DNA of 51,726 nucleotides from Aphanocapsa lilacina HA4352-LM1 (GTDB lineage: Bacteria; Cyanobacteriota; Cyanobacteriia; Gloeobacterales; Gloeobacteraceae): NCBI GenBank assembly GCA_019359725.1, contig JAHHGR010000028.1:1-51726 (forward strand), in the 5' to 3' direction. The notes beneath the pieces were generated by a model. That model ran no database searches and was not told where the DNA came from. It worked only from the letters and a program-made list of their open reading frames with translations. The first letter of the stretch is position 1. Every line of letters starts with the position of its first letter. Shown here in pieces: positions 1-9,815 of the stretch. The translations under genes and the position numbers were made by a program.

Positions 1-117
1 GAGCAGGTGCAAAGGGCAATGGACATGATCAATGACCGCCCGCGAAAAGTGCTTGGTTATCGGACACCACGGGAGGTATTCTTAGCTCAGTCAGGTGCTG
101 TTGCACTTCAAACTTGA
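1..117 (+). CDS. IS30-family transposase, C-terminal fragment (cut by window edge)
   Basis: Frame 1 is open from the first base to a TGA at 115-117 and gives 38 residues. It contains NDRPRKVLGYRTPREVF and ends in VALQT. This is the characteristic C-terminus of IS30-family transposases, following the catalytic DDE core. The rest of the gene lies left of the window, so it cannot be told whether the element is intact. The next gene, glmS, is convergent. Confidence 0.85.
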   Translation, partial: EQVQRAMDMINDRPRKVLGYRTPREVFLAQSGAVALQT

Positions 118-125
118 ATGGGCCT
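1..125 (+). mobile_element. Right end of an IS30-family insertion sequence
   Basis: In IS30-family elements the last transposase codons often overlap the right inverted repeat. Here the bases around the stop codon (GTTGCACTTCAAACTTGAAT) look like such an end. The exact boundary is estimated, since the left inverted repeat is outside the window. Confidence 0.5.
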
Positions 126-156
126 TTCTACAGCAAAATAAGGCCAACGGAGTGAT

Positions 157-1986
<1,830 letters not shown>

Positions 1987-2123
1987 ACACTCCACCCCCG
2001 GAAGATTCGGATCGATTCTAAGTTAATGCCCCGGGCAAGCTACCAGTTTTTCCTCTGAATTTCTGCCCCGGGCCACGGGTTTGACCTGGGCGTAGAATAA
2101 CTAGCAGTGGCTACCGCGCGCCC

Positions 2124-2330
2124 ATGAAGCTCACCTGGCAAGACAGTGAAGAGATCGCCCTCGCTCTTTTGGCGGCCCATCCCAAAGTCGACCCGCTCAC
2201 GGTGCGCTTTACCGACCTGCACCGCTGGGTCACCGGACTTGCGGATTTTGGCGACGACCCAAAACAATCGAACGAAGGCATACTCGAAGCAATCCAGATG
2301 GCCTGGTATGAAGAGTTTCGAGATCAGTAG
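2124..2330 (+). CDS. iscX: IscX-like iron-sulfur assembly accessory protein
   Basis: A 68-residue acidic protein that matches IscX (YfhJ) along its whole length: W-x-D at the start, ALLAAHPKVDPLTVRFTDL, the W-x3-L-x-DF-x-DDP block, and SNEGILEAIQ-x-AWYEE at the end. In proteobacteria IscX binds iron and IscS and tunes Fe-S assembly in the isc operon. Here no isc gene is adjacent, and cyanobacteria mostly use SUF, so the partner is unknown. No clear Shine-Dalgarno sequence is seen. It overlaps the next gene by 23 nt, suggesting co-transcription. Confidence 0.85.
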   Translation: MKLTWQDSEEIALALLAAHPKVDPLTVRFTDLHRWVTGLADFGDDPKQSNEGILEAIQMAWYEEFRDQ

Positions 2331-2877
2331 CGAGCAGGCAAGCGGGGTACCACTAACTGTCCGTCCGGCTAGTGCCGAGGATGCCGGGCGGGTGGCGGCC
2401 ATCCTGGCCGAGTGCTTCCACCCGGCCGAGGGGCTGGTGGGCTTTTTGCAGCCCTGGATCCAGGCGAGCCTCAAAGGCGAACTGGCCAATCGTCTGCGCA
2501 CGCCGCCCGCTTTCTACAACTGCCTGATCGCCACGGTCGATGAACAGCCGGTAGGAACTATCGAAGTAGCCATGCGCGGCCTGCCCCAACCGTGGTGGAT
2601 GCCCGGCTTCGGGATGCGCGATCGCCTGGCCTACGTCTCCAATCTGGCCGTGAGCAACGCTTTTCGGCGCAAAGGGGTTGCCCGCAGCCTACTCATCGAA
2701 GTCGAACATCTCGTGCGCCGCTGGAACCAGGCCACGGTCAATCTGCACGTCATGGAGCATAACCAGGGCGCTCTGCGGCTCTACCGCTCGCTGGGCTACC
2801 GGCTGGAGCGCAGCGAGCAGGAATGGCCATTTTTTGGCCCGCGCAAACTGCTGCTGGAAAAACGCCTTGGCCGCTGA
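2308..2877 (+). CDS. GNAT-family N-acetyltransferase
   Basis: 189 aa from the ATG at 2308, inside the 3' end of iscX; the frame is open further upstream, but only across iscX. The GNAT acetyl-CoA site is visible as VSNLAVSNAFRRKGVARSLL, followed by a helix and the NQGALRLYRSLGY motif typical of GNAT enzymes. The N-terminal part (VRPASAEDAGRVAAIL) is the usual first strand and helix. The substrate cannot be read from the sequence; ribosomal or other protein amino groups and small amines are all possible. The gene converges on the TauE-like gene 8 nt downstream. Confidence 0.8.
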   Translation: MKSFEISSEQASGVPLTVRPASAEDAGRVAAILAECFHPAEGLVGFLQPWIQASLKGELANRLRTPPAFYNCLIATVDEQPVGTIEVAMRGLPQPWWMPGFGMRDRLAYVSNLAVSNAFRRKGVARSLLIEVEHLVRRWNQATVNLHVMEHNQGALRLYRSLGYRLERSEQEWPFFGPRKLLLEKRLGR

Positions 2878-2885
2878 GCGCAGCT

Positions 2886-3659
2886 TTACGGGCGCACGAC
2901 GAACCAGAGGCAAAGCATGGCACCCAACCCGACGATGAGCCGCCGCAGCTGCCGCGGTTCGATCCGCTCCGCCAATCGCGCCGCCGCCCAGCCACCGCCC
3001 AGTCCCCCCGCAATCAAGCAAGCCGCCGCTGCCGGTTCCACCAACCCGCTTGCGACAAACAGCACCGAGGCCGCACCGTTGATCCCCCATTGCAGCCAGG
3101 TCTTGATGGCGTTGTGCTCGTGCAGGGTGCCCCCGAGATACAGCCCCAGGCAAGCCACGATTAAAATGCCCATCCCCGCTCCGAAGTAACCGCCGTACAC
3201 GGCTACCACAAACTGCACCGGCAACCCCAAAAACCCCGGGAATGCTCCCCAACGCCTGACGCTCCAGCGCTTGATCTGCTCTTGCAGCGCCAGCAGTACC
3301 GTCGCTGCCGCTATCAACACCGGCACCAGCTGCCCGAACAACTCCTCGCTCGTATGCGCCAGAAGCCACGCCCCGCACAGCGCCCCGGGCACCGTCGGCA
3401 CCACCAGCAACCAGAAGCGGCGGCGGCAACGCGGGTAGTAGTGCCCAAATCCGAGCACCGCCGAGATGCCGCCTACGGTCAACCCGACGGCGTTGGTGGC
3501 ATTGGCCGCGATCGGGGGCATCCCCAAAAACAGCAGCACCGGGAATGACAGCAGCGATCCGCCGCCGGCCAATGTGTTGATCGCCACCGCCAAACAGCCC
3601 GCAAGCACGACCAGGGCGTACTCCAGCAGTGCCGGCTGCCCGGCGAAACCCTCGGCCAT
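2886..3659 (-). CDS. TauE/SafE-family membrane transporter
   Basis: 257 aa, strongly hydrophobic, about eight membrane segments arranged as two similar halves. The first repeat carries INTLAGGGSLLSFPVLLFLG and NATNAVGL, the second VYGGYFGAGMGIL; both glycine-rich signatures mark TauE/SafE (formerly DUF81) proteins, which export sulfite, sulfoacetate or related organic anions. The substrate is not evident here. The start lies 3 nt after the stop of the flavoprotein gene upstream, so the two are almost certainly co-transcribed and may act on the same metabolite stream. Confidence 0.85.
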   Translation of the reverse strand: MAEGFAGQPALLEYALVVLAGCLAVAINTLAGGGSLLSFPVLLFLGMPPIAANATNAVGLTVGGISAVLGFGHYYPRCRRRFWLLVVPTVPGALCGAWLLAHTSEELFGQLVPVLIAAATVLLALQEQIKRWSVRRWGAFPGFLGLPVQFVVAVYGGYFGAGMGILIVACLGLYLGGTLHEHNAIKTWLQWGINGAASVLFVASGLVEPAAAACLIAGGLGGGWAAARLAERIEPRQLRRLIVGLGAMLCLWFVVRP

Positions 3660-3662
3660 GGT

Positions 3663-4790
3663 CTATACCGCGACGGCCGCCGCAGACAGGCCCAACGCCT
3701 GCTGCGCCAGTTGCACCGCTTCGTCGGCCGCTCCCCAAGAAAGGGTCACCCCGGAGCCGCCGTGGCCGTAGTTGTGGATGAGCGGCACCGCCCCGGATTC
3801 GAGTTCCACCCGCGCCCCGCGTCGGCGAAAAGGCCGCAACCCAACCCGCAACTCGCTCAATTCACAGATTTCGGCCTGGCGCAGCGCAGGCATGAACAAC
3901 CGGCATTGCTCCAGCATGTGTTCGAGAGCGGGAGCGGTCTGCTCGTCAAACTCCTGCTGCCACTGGTGGGGTTGGGCGATGCCTCCCAAAATCAGCCGGT
4001 CCCCACCGCGCGGCACGATGAAGATGAATTCTCCCCCTCCCGCCGCCGACTGAAGCGCCGTGCAGTGGGCTTCTTTGACCGCCGCAAAGTCCGTGCCGTC
4101 GTTGCGCACCAGATACCAGGCACCGCGCACCGCAATCAGCTCATCGCCAACTAAGTCCAGCGCCCCCAGCCCGGTGCAGTTGAAGACGACATCGGCTCGG
4201 TGGCGCCGGGCGAATTCGCACAGCTGCGGCGCTGAGCGGCTCTCCAGCCGCTGCGGCTTAAGCACCGCGCCACCGCAGAGCACCTCCCCCAAAAGCCAGC
4301 CCATGTACATGTCCGTGTCGATCACCGGCGCCAGATAGGCGTAAGCGTCCACAAAACCCATGGCAGGATTGATACCGTTGCGGCCAATCAAGGCCGCGTC
4401 GTGGCAAAACTCCCGCACGCAGGGGCGCATCTCGACCATCTTCTGCCACTCGAAGGGGTTCTCCTCCGCCGCAGTGTCCAGGTAAAACGTCACCCGCCGC
4501 AGGTACACCCCTGCCGCCCGCTCGCCCAACAGCTGTAAAAATCGCTCGTAAGAGGCGACGCTCCAGCGCTTCTCGCGCTGGAGCACTGCCTGCGAGGGTA
4601 CTTCGTAAAATCCGCATACCGCCGGCTGCCATTCCCACAGCGCACCTGCCACCACGGAGGTGGTACGCCGACCGAACTGCTCGGCCACCAACAACACATC
4701 GATGCCGCGCTTTTGCAGCAGATACGCCGTCGTCAACCCACTCACACCGGCCCCAAGCACCATCGCCAGGGGACGAACCGTACTGCTCAT
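3663..4790 (-). CDS. D-amino-acid-oxidase-family FAD-dependent oxidoreductase
   Basis: 375 aa from the ATG at 4790; a TTG six codons earlier is possible but lacks support. The N-terminal Rossmann FAD motif is VLGAGVSGLTTAYLL, followed by VAGALWEWQP. The C-terminus has HNYGHGGSGVTLSWG, the DAAO signature (H-N-x-G-H-x-G-x-G) that contacts FAD. LRVGLRPFRRR near residue 315 supplies a conserved arginine likely to bind the substrate carboxylate. Such enzymes oxidise D-amino acids to 2-oxo acids, ammonia and peroxide. DAAO is uncommon in bacteria. The next gene in the operon is a TauE/SafE exporter. Substrate specificity is not readable. Confidence 0.85.
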   Translation of the reverse strand: MSSTVRPLAMVLGAGVSGLTTAYLLQKRGIDVLLVAEQFGRRTTSVVAGALWEWQPAVCGFYEVPSQAVLQREKRWSVASYERFLQLLGERAAGVYLRRVTFYLDTAAEENPFEWQKMVEMRPCVREFCHDAALIGRNGINPAMGFVDAYAYLAPVIDTDMYMGWLLGEVLCGGAVLKPQRLESRSAPQLCEFARRHRADVVFNCTGLGALDLVGDELIAVRGAWYLVRNDGTDFAAVKEAHCTALQSAAGGGEFIFIVPRGGDRLILGGIAQPHQWQQEFDEQTAPALEHMLEQCRLFMPALRQAEICELSELRVGLRPFRRRGARVELESGAVPLIHNYGHGGSGVTLSWGAADEAVQLAQQALGLSAAAVAV

Positions 4791-4952
4791 ACTCTCACAA
4801 CCTCGCAAAAATCAAGTGGCCAATTTTTCGGCTTCGTATCGATTTCGGTTTGGTAGTGTTAAGGGCAGGAGTGCCTGGCAACAGGATGGTATAACCAGAC
4901 ACTCAATACCTGCTGCAACCCTGAAAATACAAACGGAAACCCAACTCAATTA

Positions 4953-5846
4953 TCAAGCGGGTAACGCCTCAGGAGTCTGCATTGCTTTTGTGTCCACACT
5001 GGCGCATTCTCCGCGCATGTGCTCAAACAGCCGCTGCTGAATATTGACGAAGGCGCCGAAACCCTCGAAAAACCACTCCTGGAGCGTTGCCGCTGGTTCG
5101 GTGCGATACTGAATGGCCAGGTTAAGGGCTGCAGTAGCGTCGTCAAAATGGTCCTTCTCGACGCCGGAACCGCCGTGATGACCGTGCACCGCGATCCAGT
5201 ACCACGAACTTATCCTATCTCCATCGATCTCGACGGTGCCCCGGGCCGTTTTGAGGTATTTCGCGAAGCCGGAGTCGCCATATTCGTGCCGGACGACGCG
5301 ATCGATCGTCGCATATTCGCGGTCGGCTAGAAGCTCCGAAGCGGCGTGAAAACCCATCGAGAAGATCAGTTCGCGGAGGTTTCCTGGCACACCCTGATAT
5401 CCTTGGGCCGTTTCTGCAACGATCGCGGCAAGCCAGCTGGGGATGGCCGCAAACGCGTTTCTCCGATCGTTGGTCAAGCGCCCGTAGTCGCCTATCGCCT
5501 TTAAGGTTGCCTGGGCCAGGGCTCGGTGAGGTAGACCTTTCATGTGGCGATCACCATGCTCGTCGATAGCAGCGGCAAACACCCTGGCTGCAACCTTAAG
5601 GCCGCGATCCGCTTCGTCGTAAACCCCGCAATCTCTATCCACGAAAAGCTCTCGCGAAAGACCAATCGAACTGGCAAGCCTGGCAACCCAGGAGCCGGCG
5701 TAGCTATTGAAATAGGTATAGCGCTGCATGAACAAATAGAGCGCTTCCGGATGTCCAAGTGCAACGCGGCAGGTCTGCTCGACAAGGCGGTCGAGACCAA
5801 GAAAATCAAAACGATCGTCGAAAGATCGTGCCGTTAAGAAAGACAT
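4953..5846 (-). CDS. Unknown protein, possibly heme-oxygenase-like (HDO/DUF3865-like) fold
   Basis: 297 aa from the ATG at 5846, with AGGGGGG about 11 nt upstream; a TTG ten codons further up is the alternative. I do not recognise it securely. It looks all-helical and soluble, with no signal peptide. Candidate metal ligands sit in helices: DEHGDRH (about residue 105), MGFHAASELLADREY (about 165) and HGHHGGSGVEKDHFDDA (about 230). Spaced Glu, His and Asp-x-x-His pairs of this kind occur in heme-oxygenase-like diiron enzymes, including the cyanobacterial DUF3865/CADD group. It reads in the same direction as the 2-oxoglutarate oxygenase upstream, separated by a 665-bp AT-rich gap. Function is unassigned. 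Confidence 0.6.
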   Translation of the reverse strand: MSFLTARSFDDRFDFLGLDRLVEQTCRVALGHPEALYLFMQRYTYFNSYAGSWVARLASSIGLSRELFVDRDCGVYDEADRGLKVAARVFAAAIDEHGDRHMKGLPHRALAQATLKAIGDYGRLTNDRRNAFAAIPSWLAAIVAETAQGYQGVPGNLRELIFSMGFHAASELLADREYATIDRVVRHEYGDSGFAKYLKTARGTVEIDGDRISSWYWIAVHGHHGGSGVEKDHFDDATAALNLAIQYRTEPAATLQEWFFEGFGAFVNIQQRLFEHMRGECASVDTKAMQTPEALPA

Positions 5847-5974
5847 GGCGTTGGGTACCCCCCTAGGAAGTAACAATAGTTCGAATTCTTTGCGGAGTAA
5901 GCGAACCTTGCAGAGTCACAAAACCCCAAGCAAGAGTAATGCGAATCGGAAGGAGATACAGCGGCTAAAGATTT

Positions 5975-6001
5975 GAAGAAAATCCATCATGGATTTTCTT
6001 C
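5975..6001. repeat. Perfect 12-bp inverted repeat, 3-nt loop
   Basis: Arms GAAGAAAATCCA and TGGATTTTCTTC flank the loop TCA. It lies about 130 bp upstream of the minus-strand gene starting at 5846. The stem is AT-rich and there is no T-run after either arm, so a DNA operator or an mRNA leader hairpin is as likely as a terminator. Confidence 0.6.
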
Positions 6002-6348
6002 TACGGACCTATTTTTCAATGCATCTTTGGAATGCACAGGAAACAATACTGTCCGCAACAAAAAATCTACTCCACTGCATCAATGCATAGAATGCCTCTC
6101 CCTTTTAAGGGTCGAGCCGTTTTCTTTTTGAGGGAAGACATTTTTATACTATGGTTATTTTACTAATTAGTCAACCAATGCCCGGATGGAATTTAACGAG
6201 TTTTCCTGGCGCGCAAGCTACCTTTGCTGTGCAAAAATCTTGAATACATAGCAGCAGAAAAATACTTAAATCAATTGGGCAAATTCCCATAGTTTTCGAT
6301 TTCTGCGTGGATTAGTTGTTGAAATTTCTTGGTAGTAGCTGACCAAGT

Positions 6349-6375
6349 AAGTTGCGCAATAAAACCACGCAACTT
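6349..6375. repeat. 8-bp inverted repeat downstream of the oxygenase gene
   Basis: Arms AAGTTGCG and CGCAACTT are separated by 11 nt, about 140 bp past the stop of the minus-strand oxygenase gene. It could be a weak terminator for that transcript, but no T-tract follows. Confidence 0.4.
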
Positions 6376-6511
6376 CAGAAAGCTGCGGGGATTTACTGCT
6401 TCTAACTTAGGCGGTTGACGATGTCCTCAGTGGGCAGCGGCGACCAGCGACATTCGTCGATAAAACAGCGGCACACCGGCCCAATCCAGACTATAAGCAA
6501 TCGGGTTGGTC

Positions 6512-7597
6512 TTACCTACGACGCCTTGGCGCAGCCGGGCTACCCTCCTTTTCGTTCGCGCGAGGTGTATTTGGTTGATTTCGGGCGATCCGCAAGCGCT
6601 TCAGCCAGCGGTCGGTGCCATCGTAACGGGGTGCAAAAGACCGTCGGCCATGCACCACCCGATAGTTGTCTAGCAAGCAGACGTCGCCCGGCTCAAGCAC
6701 CAATTCCCACAAATCGGTGTCGAACCTCTCCACCAGGGCGTCCAGGGCCATCCGGCCGAGCTTGTCGGTGCGTGCACGCTCCACAAAGTAGCGGTCGATT
6801 CGCAACAGCGGCCATGCGCCTTCGCCGCTGAGCACGGCGATTTTTTGCGCTTCGAGCGCGGGGGAGTAGATGCGCGGATGCCTGCTCTCGGCGGCGCCGG
6901 TGTGTGCAAGATCGCTGCCGATCCGGTAGCGCTTTTCCCTAAGCAGTTCGCGCTGCCAGTCCGCCAATTTTTCGACCGCCGCGGCGGTCGCCACCGTCGT
7001 GGGCAGCCGATCCGGATTGCGCAAACACATCAGGGCCAAATAGCCAGGACGCACCTGAAAGTTGCTGTCCTCGGTGTGCCACTCGATCTCCTGCAGGCTG
7101 CCGGTGCCGATCTGCTGGCGCTCGTGCTCCTCAATAGGCAGAATGTCGTTGATCAAATGGCCGTTCTGCTCCGTTGCCCAACTGAAGAGATCGCCCACAA
7201 AAGAGGCGATCAAGGCAAAAACCAGCTCCTCCTGGCGGGTTGGAGAGCTTTGTATGTGGATGTGGCGCCAGTGAGACGGCGTCTTGCCAAGCTTTTGCTC
7301 GTCGAAGGGCATCCCTGAGATGATGAGCACATCCGGACCGGTTCCCGACGTCTTCAATTTGGTCAGGCCGAGCCTGAGAGACAACGGCAACAGTTGGGCC
7401 AGCGCGGAGGCGTGTTCGAGAAAGGCAGGTTCCTCGAGCGAGCGGAAGCGGCGGGCCAACTCCCTGCCAAGGGCCGCCAGATCGTTTCGCTCGCCGGCAG
7501 AAAGGTTTAGCTGGTAAAGCGATTGCTCAGCATGGAGGCGACGCAGGCGAAGCGACGCGCTGAAGCTTAAATCCAGAGGGCCACCCAGAGTATACAC
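6512..7597 (-). CDS. Fe(II)/2-oxoglutarate-dependent oxygenase of the VioC/AsnO (clavaminate synthase-like) type
   Basis: The frame is open to 7831, but a GTG at 7597 has AAGGAG nine bases upstream and gives 361 aa, the usual family length; an ATG at 7696 is the alternative. Iron ligands appear as H174-x-E176 (EWHTEDSNF) and H316 (DNYRVVHGRRSF), with R330 fourteen residues later (PRYDGTDRWLKR) to bind 2-oxoglutarate. HxE instead of the common HxD, together with the PRYDGTDRWLKR tail, points to the group that hydroxylates free L-Arg or L-Asn (VioC, AsnO, OrfP). Those enzymes usually make non-ribosomal peptide building blocks, yet no peptide synthetase lies in this window. Substrate is not determined. 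Confidence 0.85.
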   Translation of the reverse strand: MYTLGGPLDLSFSASLRLRRLHAEQSLYQLNLSAGERNDLAALGRELARRFRSLEEPAFLEHASALAQLLPLSLRLGLTKLKTSGTGPDVLIISGMPFDEQKLGKTPSHWRHIHIQSSPTRQEELVFALIASFVGDLFSWATEQNGHLINDILPIEEHERQQIGTGSLQEIEWHTEDSNFQVRPGYLALMCLRNPDRLPTTVATAAAVEKLADWQRELLREKRYRIGSDLAHTGAAESRHPRIYSPALEAQKIAVLSGEGAWPLLRIDRYFVERARTDKLGRMALDALVERFDTDLWELVLEPGDVCLLDNYRVVHGRRSFAPRYDGTDRWLKRLRIARNQPNTPRANEKEGSPAAPRRRR

Positions 7598-7971
7598 AAT
7601 TCCACGCTCCTTACAACGGCAAAAATTTTCCAGTAATAGCCACAGCGGAAGCCTTAGCGACTTGACACTGCGCAGATATTGACATGCATCAACCATTCCT
7701 ACGAGCCAACCCGCGCTCGAAAGATGCCTGCACGATACGCTTTTGGAAGTTCTGTCTTTACATAGCCCTGATTCTGTTAATTGGGACTTTTCAACGAAAC
7801 CGTCGCGTTCGAGTCCGCGGAAAATCAACATTCCATCCGTGTTGACAGAAAAGGGGCAGTCTAAAGCGTGTTGTCCTGATCGTCACCCTGTTTACTACTC
7901 CTACAATGCCTGGAATTGGGCGGCACTTTAGCCTGTCGGCCACCTTTTTGCCGATGGCTTCCCTGCACCGC
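7598..7971. other. Intergenic region upstream of the oxygenase gene, 374 bp
   Basis: The minus-strand oxygenase frame runs on without stop to 7831, so the gene could start earlier than the GTG chosen. Otherwise no gene is seen. Two TTGACA words lie at 7662-7667 and 7679-7684 on the plus strand without a convincing -10 partner. The region separates the oxygenase from the 3' end of the sigma-like gene. Confidence 0.5.
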
Positions 7972-9741
7972 CTACGGCAGTGCCTCCGCCCGGCAGTAGA
8001 GCCGTTGGCTGTCGCTGTCGTAAATCACCAAAATGCGCAACTGCCGATCGCTCGCCTCCGACCAGATGGGCCACCCTTTGCCCGCGAGCGCCTCGATCGC
8101 AGCGACCAAGGCCGCATCGATGACCGAACCACCCGCGACGACCGTACGCGGTGGCTGGAGCAGGCGCGTACCCACTCGCCCAACGCCCAGCGCGATTTCC
8201 ACTACCGCCGGCTCCGCGCCATCGGGCGGCCAGTGGCCGGCCTCCTGCAGCGCCTGACATAGTTCGCGGCTGTAGCTGGCCACGGCGAGGTCATCGCTGC
8301 TTTGGCTGCCCCGGAGGAGATGTTCTTGGGGGGAGGGCAAAATTTGCGAATCGGGGGTTGCGGGTAAGCCGGGGGCAGGGCCGGCCTCGGAGGGCGGTTT
8401 ATCCGCCAGCAGCGGCGTGGGAACGGGCAGTGTCGGCGGTGGCACGGGCTTCGGTGCGCTTTGGGGTGCCGGTGGGGCTTGAGGCGGGCGGGCGGTCCCG
8501 CTGGCGCTGCGAGCCGGCCGAGCGGGGGCGGCCGGTTTGCGCATCGGGCGCGGTGCTTCAGCCGGCGCCTTCGCTGCGGTGGCAGCGGGCGACGGTTCGG
8601 GCGACCGGGTAGCCAGTTCGGGCGGTGGCGGTGGCACTACCGCCCGCAGCCACAGGTTGACCAGGGCGACTGCGGCCGCCGCGGCGACTCCGACCCCGGC
8701 CAGCGCCAGCAGCCGGAACGGGGCTGGCGGTGCCATCAGGTGGGTCCACAGCCGTTCCTCCGCAGCATCCAATTCGACCGGCGGTCCTTCGATCGCCCCC
8801 AGCCAGCCGCTGCTGGCGAGCAGCCGCGGCACATCCCGGGACAACCGCTCCAGCCGCGCTTGGCAACCGACCGCAGACCCACCGGCTACCCGCTGGTGCA
8901 AGGCGTTGCAAAAGTCGGTGCCGTCGCATTCCTCGAGAAACTGGGCTCCCAACGTCCCCGCTAAGCGCCGGTAAATCTCGCCCAGCTTCTGGGAGATACG
9001 CCCCGGTGTGCGTCCCAGGGAGCGGGCCACATCCTGTTTGGCTTCCCCGCGCAGATGCACGCGCTCAAGCAGCAGCTGGTCCGCCTCGCTCAACCCGAGC
9101 ACCGCTTGCAGGAACCGCTTCCGGCAGTACTCCTCCAGCAAGGCCTTCTCTGCGGCGTTATCCACCGAACCGAGCACCTCGTGCCAGGTGAAAGGGTCGT
9201 TGTCGGCATCCGAACGGGCCGGGGCGTCGAGCGATTGGGCGCGGGCGATGGCAAACGCCTCCCGGTGCTGGCGCAGCCCGGCCGCCGTGGTCGGTCTCGC
9301 CTGCGCCCAGGTTGGATTGCAACCGCGCTGCAAATCCCGGTAAACGCTCAAAAAAACGTGCTTCGCCAGCCAGGTCGAAAAGCTCGCCAAATGCGGATCA
9401 AACTGGGGCAAGCGCTCGAGTATCAGCAGCAGAACCTCTTCTGCGAAGACCTCCGCCTCGAAACCGGCTCCCGCACCGTGGGTCCGGCGGTTCTTGCAAT
9501 AAACATCGCATAGATCGCGCAGCAACCGATGGAAACGGGGAAGCCCGATCTGGCGCATCCGCGACTCCAGCCGGTGCAGCCGCTCGGCCCGATGTCGCTC
9601 ATCGAGGTGCACGCTGCGGTGCAGCTGGTGCCATTGGTGCAGCAGCGGCTGCAGTTGCAGCGCCAGTTCTTCGAGCACCTCCGCCTTGGAGCGCCTGAGC
9701 GACTGGACCATCGGAAGAAGAGCAGGACTGCGTTTGGGCAT
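7972..9741 (-). CDS. Sigma-70-like protein fused to a membrane anchor, proline-rich linker and TolA/TonB-like C-terminal domain
   Basis: 589 aa, ATG at 9741 with AAAGG about 8 nt upstream. Residues 1-60 are helical and charged. Residues 95-140 (FAEEVLLLILERLPQFDP, then FSTWLAKHVF) resemble sigma region 2. Residues 205-265 (VLGLSEADQLLLERVHLRGE, then DVARSLGRTPGRISQKL) are a region-4-like helix-turn-helix. A single hydrophobic segment (343-366) follows. Residues 369-470 are rich in Pro and Ala and would span the periplasm. The tail (490-589) begins YSRELCQALQEAGHWPPDG and has GGSVIDAALVAAIEAL, as in TolA/TonB C-terminal domains. Predicted topology is sigma part inside, tail outside. It follows the TPR-CHAT gene by 74 bp, likely in one operon. 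Domain calls are by eye; the fusion looks genuine since no frame break is needed. Confidence 0.8.
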   Translation of the reverse strand: MPKRSPALLPMVQSLRRSKAEVLEELALQLQPLLHQWHQLHRSVHLDERHRAERLHRLESRMRQIGLPRFHRLLRDLCDVYCKNRRTHGAGAGFEAEVFAEEVLLLILERLPQFDPHLASFSTWLAKHVFLSVYRDLQRGCNPTWAQARPTTAAGLRQHREAFAIARAQSLDAPARSDADNDPFTWHEVLGSVDNAAEKALLEEYCRKRFLQAVLGLSEADQLLLERVHLRGEAKQDVARSLGRTPGRISQKLGEIYRRLAGTLGAQFLEECDGTDFCNALHQRVAGGSAVGCQARLERLSRDVPRLLASSGWLGAIEGPPVELDAAEERLWTHLMAPPAPFRLLALAGVGVAAAAAVALVNLWLRAVVPPPPPELATRSPEPSPAATAAKAPAEAPRPMRKPAAPARPARSASGTARPPQAPPAPQSAPKPVPPPTLPVPTPLLADKPPSEAGPAPGLPATPDSQILPSPQEHLLRGSQSSDDLAVASYSRELCQALQEAGHWPPDGAEPAVVEIALGVGRVGTRLLQPPRTVVAGGSVIDAALVAAIEALAGKGWPIWSEASDRQLRILVIYDSDSQRLYCRAEALP

Positions 9742-9815
9742 CGGATAACCTTTGGCTTGTACGGCAGCTACCAGTCAAGTAGGGAACATACCCTGAGGCG
9801 CGAGCGAATTGAAAG

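Larger units (their letters stand above)
5847..6511. other. AT-rich intergenic region, 665 bp
   Basis: No convincing gene in either strand. It is clearly richer in A+T than its surroundings. It holds a perfect 12-bp inverted repeat at 5975-6001, repeated AATGCAT words around 6019-6090 and an 8-bp inverted repeat at 6349-6375. It must contain the promoter of the minus-strand gene starting at 5846 and the 3' end of the oxygenase transcript. The composition fits a recently acquired or untranslated regulatory stretch. Confidence 0.6.
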
